Assembly: GCA_001598975.1 (NCBI GenBank)
Contig: BBXU01002568.1
Span: forward strand, 1-24,314
Length of the DNA: 24,314 nt
Origin: Parachlorella kessleri
Taxonomy: Eukaryota; Chlorophyta; Trebouxiophyceae; Chlorellales; Chlorellaceae
Direction: 5' to 3'
Below the pieces are notes generated by a model. The model was not told the origin of the DNA, made no database searches, and was given only the letters and a program-made list of their open reading frames with translations. Positions 21,975 through 24,314 of the stretch are shown here, piece after piece (positions within the stretch are counted from its first letter, which is position 1; each line of letters starts with the position of its first letter). Made by a program: the position numbers and the translations under genes.

Positions 21975-22724
21975 CAGTACAATGGCGCTCTCGAAACCAC
22001 CCAGGGCCGTGCCGCCCTGCTGGTGTGCCAGGTATGGAATCGTGTGCCTCGTTTCAACTGTGCACCAGAACGGCAACTGGGTGGGTCCACTGATTTGATT
22101 GCACCAGTGTTCTGCTCTGTATGTAGTCATAGGTCCAATAGGCAACTTGTCTACTACCCCCGCACCCTCTTCATCCTTGATGCACCTCGCTGGCACCCTG
22201 AATAGGGCACACGTCAGGGCAGTGTGATGCTGGCGAGCTGTGCTCATGCAATTATCCAGCACATATCGTGAACCGAACAAGCAACTCAATGTGTGACAGC
22301 CCTGAGGACCTTGCCATGTGCTCTGTTGTCTACATACGGGGCTAGCTGAGCCGGGCCTCTGTACTGGTCTTGCTATCTTCCCTTGACAGGTGCTGCAAAT
22401 ATGCGCCCAGCCTGAAGCCTGGTGTCTTGTGCTTGCTAGCAAGGCTAAGATGTACATACTACGTACTCTTGCGCCAATGTCCAAGCCTCTTCACTGCCAT
22501 TGTGTGCATGCATTGGTATGCCTCGCTCGGTTGTCGTATGGGTCCAGCATGGACAGGGCAGCCCCCTTCTCAGGTGGTTCAGATGGCTTAGCTGCATTGT
22601 CAAGAATCCTGTCAGTGACCCCACCCATTCCCGGGCTGAGTATCAAGGAGCTGACATGATTGGTTGGGGAAGGTAGGTTTGCACGCAGCGCTTCATGTTG
22701 GAGGCTGCCGTGCTGGAGGGTACA

Positions 22725-22810
22725 CTTAAGGGTACATCGTTTGTCAAGCTGAGTAGCCCCTAGTCAAAAAGGGGGGGGGGGGCATCACCCCCCTCCAAAG
22801 TGGGGAGGTC
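22725..22810 (+). repeat. Dispersed G-rich repeat, copy 1
   Basis: This segment runs CTTAAGGGTACATCG..., TCAAGCTGAGTAGCCCCTAG, a run of 12 Gs, CATCACCCCCC, then CTCCAAAGTGGGGAGGTC. It aligns nearly end to end with 24180-24269. The G-run and following C-run can fold back on each other. It has no open reading frame and could be a short non-autonomous element; no flanking target-site duplication was recognised. Confidence 0.7.
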
Positions 22811-22862
22811 GAGTATACGAATAGAGGGGGGGTCGAGTAGGGTATACTACACACTCGTATAC
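22811..22862 (+). repeat. GTATAC-based inverted repeat next to dispersed repeat copy 1
   Basis: GTATACGA (22813-22820) and TCGTATAC (22855-22862) form an 8-bp inverted repeat around a 34-nt spacer that contains a third GTATAC (22842-22847) and a GTCGAG direct repeat. Confidence 0.6.
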
Positions 22863-23190
22863 ACGACTGCACGCTGTGGGTCAAGGTCAGCATTGTGTCG
22901 AGCTTCATGTGCAATAGCGGCACTTGTGCAGACCTACTGAGGCTGCCAGCACTCTGCCTCAGGGCCACAGAAAAGACACAGGAGTCCCACGGGGCTGGAC
23001 CAACCCTGTATTGGATCGGCCTGTACATGACTTTGCATGAGTTCGCCACTGTGCCCGGATGTAAAACCGGCCCCCTGACCGCACAAGGAAGCCCAAGCGG
23101 CCCAAGCGGGGCAGTCACTTACGTACGATACACAACTTCTTGACCCATCTATGCGGTCACGGGGGCAAGAATGAAACTTTACCCCTACCT

Positions 23191-23198
23191 TATATAAA
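23191..23198 (+). promoter_or_regulatory. TATA box of the second PDR transporter gene
   Basis: TATATAAA lies 298 bases before the ATG at 23496, in a good position for a core promoter with a 5' leader of roughly 270 bases. No similar element is evident upstream of the first transporter gene. Confidence 0.6.
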
Positions 23199-23495
23199 GC
23201 GCCAGTACCCTGCAGGGCCTGCTTTGCTCGTCATTTGCAGCTGTTAGCTCCGATAGTCCAATGAGGCCTCGACAGTTAAACTCTCTAGCAAAGCTGTCTG
23301 AAGGGTACGTTTGGCATATTCAGTGTGTAGGGCGTTGGGCAATCGGTCCCGCCATCCGATCGGAAGGATTACCGTAATTCTGCAGAAACTCGACCTTGTT
23401 GCTACTGCTATGGCACATTAACGCCCGGCACTTTGCCTGCCGTCGGAAGGCTTTGAGTTTCAGGCTGCCCCCCTCAAGCTAGGGCACACACAAGG

Positions 23496-23962
23496 ATGGC
23501 AGTAGCAGCTGCAGCCTACGCCCTTTCGGGCGAGGTTTATGAGGATAATCAGCTATCTATGGCCAGTTTTTCCAGTACGTTAACCACTGAACGGGATTTC
23601 GATGACTTGAAACGAGCAGCCTTGGAAGAGCGCTACGCACCCCTGCTGGCAGCAAGGAAGGCGGTACTGGTCCAAGAAGGCAATGAATTCAAGCTCATTC
23701 AACTCGAGAAGCTCAAGCCCAAGGATCGAGAGATACTTGCCAACAGGCTGCTCCCTGAGGTGGGTGCCACCAGCATGACTAAGCTGAAATACTGCCTAGA
23801 TGATATGCCATAATAGTGCACGGTGCGTTTCTCCTGTTGCACCTCTTTGCCATGACGCCTGGTGCATCCTTGGAGCACGGATGAGCTCGAGCACAGTGTG
23901 GCACTGCTACAGGGCCGCCACAGTGTGGAGATTGTGCAGAAGATTGCCGAGCGCATTGAAAG
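23496..23962 (+). CDS. Second PDR-type ABC transporter, N-terminal fragment (exons 1-2, cut by window edge)
   Basis: Exon 1 is 23496-23759 and exon 2 is 23913-23962; a gtagag donor follows, so the gene continues to the right. The first 88 residues are about three quarters identical to the start of the transporter at 6999, with one single-residue gap, including AARKAV and [11 protein letters not shown]. The second exon is exactly 50 nt in both genes (GR....V.I/VRKM-like helix). Only the PDR N-terminal domain is visible, so membership in the family rests on the paralogue. This gene lacks intron 1 of its neighbour: the coding sequence runs straight through AAACGAGCAGCC at 23611-23622. The next exon would be expected about 500 bases further on, beyond the window. 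Confidence 0.88.
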
Positions 23963-24179
23963 GTAGAGTTCTGGGGATGTAGCGTTCTTACAAAGGCAAG
24001 TTGGAAACTGGGTTTGACCCAGACTCTGATACTAGGGTTGTTGACGAGCCTCAAGGGACTTCCTTCAAAACCCTGTCAGCGAAGGAGCCTCACTTGACCT
24101 TCTCAGACTCCCCCGCCCGCCACAGCATGTGTCAGAGAAGTGTCCCTTTGAGGGGGAAACGGCCTTCTTGTGTCCAGGA

Positions 24180-24269
24180 CCTAAGGTTATACCTTTTTTC
24201 AAGCTGGGTACCCCCTAGCCAATACGAGGGTGGGGGAGGGCACCAAATTCCCTCCAGAGTGGGGAGGTC
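24180..24269 (+). repeat. Dispersed G-rich repeat, copy 2
   Basis: CCTAAGGTTATACC..., TCAAGCTGGGTACCCCCTAG, a G-rich stretch, then CCCTCCAGAGTGGGGAGGTC. It aligns with 22725-22810 over nearly its whole length, with small gaps in the G-run. It lies in intron 2 of the second transporter gene. Confidence 0.7.
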
Positions 24270-24283
24270 TCCGGAGGGGGGGA

Positions 24284-24299
24284 CCAGGGGAACCCCTGG
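24284..24299 (+). repeat. Near-perfect palindrome CCAGGGGAACCCCTGG
   Basis: CCAGGGG (24284-24290) and CCCCTGG (24293-24299) pair around a two-base AA spacer. It is directly followed by a run of 14 Gs that ends the window, which may reflect a hard-to-assemble G tract. Confidence 0.75.
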
Positions 24300-24314
24300 A
24301 GGGGGGGGGGGGGG

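Larger units (their letters stand above)
21975..23190 (+). other. 3'UTR of the PDR transporter and intergenic spacer
   Basis: No coding exon is supported here; open frames on both strands lack family matches or splice-consistent neighbours. Green algae commonly use TGTAA as the polyadenylation signal; the first TGTAA after the stop is at 23060-23064, which would imply a 3'UTR of about 1.1 kb. TGTAA also occurs by chance in several introns, so the transcript end is uncertain. The spacer carries one copy of the dispersed G-rich repeat. Confidence 0.5.

Noticed and set aside
21798..22484. Antisense open frame of 228 codons across the last exon and 3'UTR
   Set aside because: It overlaps the conserved C-terminal exon of the transporter and shows no recognisable domain or splice-consistent continuation.
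24301..24314. Poly-G end of the window as a biological terminus such as a telomere
   Set aside because: It is a simple 14-G run at the edge following a G-rich repeat also found in copy 1; more likely a repeat tract where the window stops.

Overview
This window looks like nuclear DNA of a green alga (Chlorophyta). It is GC-rich and very intron-dense, with introns averaging about 280 bases and mostly ending in (t)gcag. The main gene is a full-length, plant-style PDR/ABCG transporter. No bacterial operon features, rRNA, tRNA, CRISPR array or transposase were found. The genus cannot be fixed from the sequence alone.

Layout from left to right. (1) Bases 45-5656, minus strand: nine exons giving the first ~1,029 residues of a large helical protein that I do not recognise; it runs off the left edge. 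(2) Bases 5657-6998: a ~1.3-kb head-to-head intergenic region that should hold the promoters of both flanking genes, with a possible 5'UTR intron at 6442-6553. (3) Bases 6999-21974, plus strand: a complete 39-exon gene. I assembled it by joining exons in phase; the exons sum to 4,371 nt, or 1,456 codons plus stop. The protein has the order NBD1-TMD1-NBD2-TMD2 with Walker A, Q-loop, signature, Walker B and H-loop positions all visible. (4) Bases 21975-23190: 3'UTR and intergenic DNA with a G-rich dispersed repeat. (5) Bases 23191-24314: TATA box, start codon and first two exons of a second, tandem PDR transporter, cut by the right edge; a second copy of the repeat lies in its second intron.

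The two PDR genes are a head-to-tail duplicate pair. They are about three quarters identical over the first 88 residues but differ by one intron. The most unusual feature of the main gene is splicing: five of its 38 introns appear to use GC-AG rather than GT-AG borders, and all five lie in the second half. That half also contains a 26-nt microexon, a possible 3-nt microexon and a possible poison exon. I saw no clearly new defence or mobile system. The points worth following up are the splicing oddities, the duplicate pair, the dispersed repeat and the unidentified minus-strand protein.
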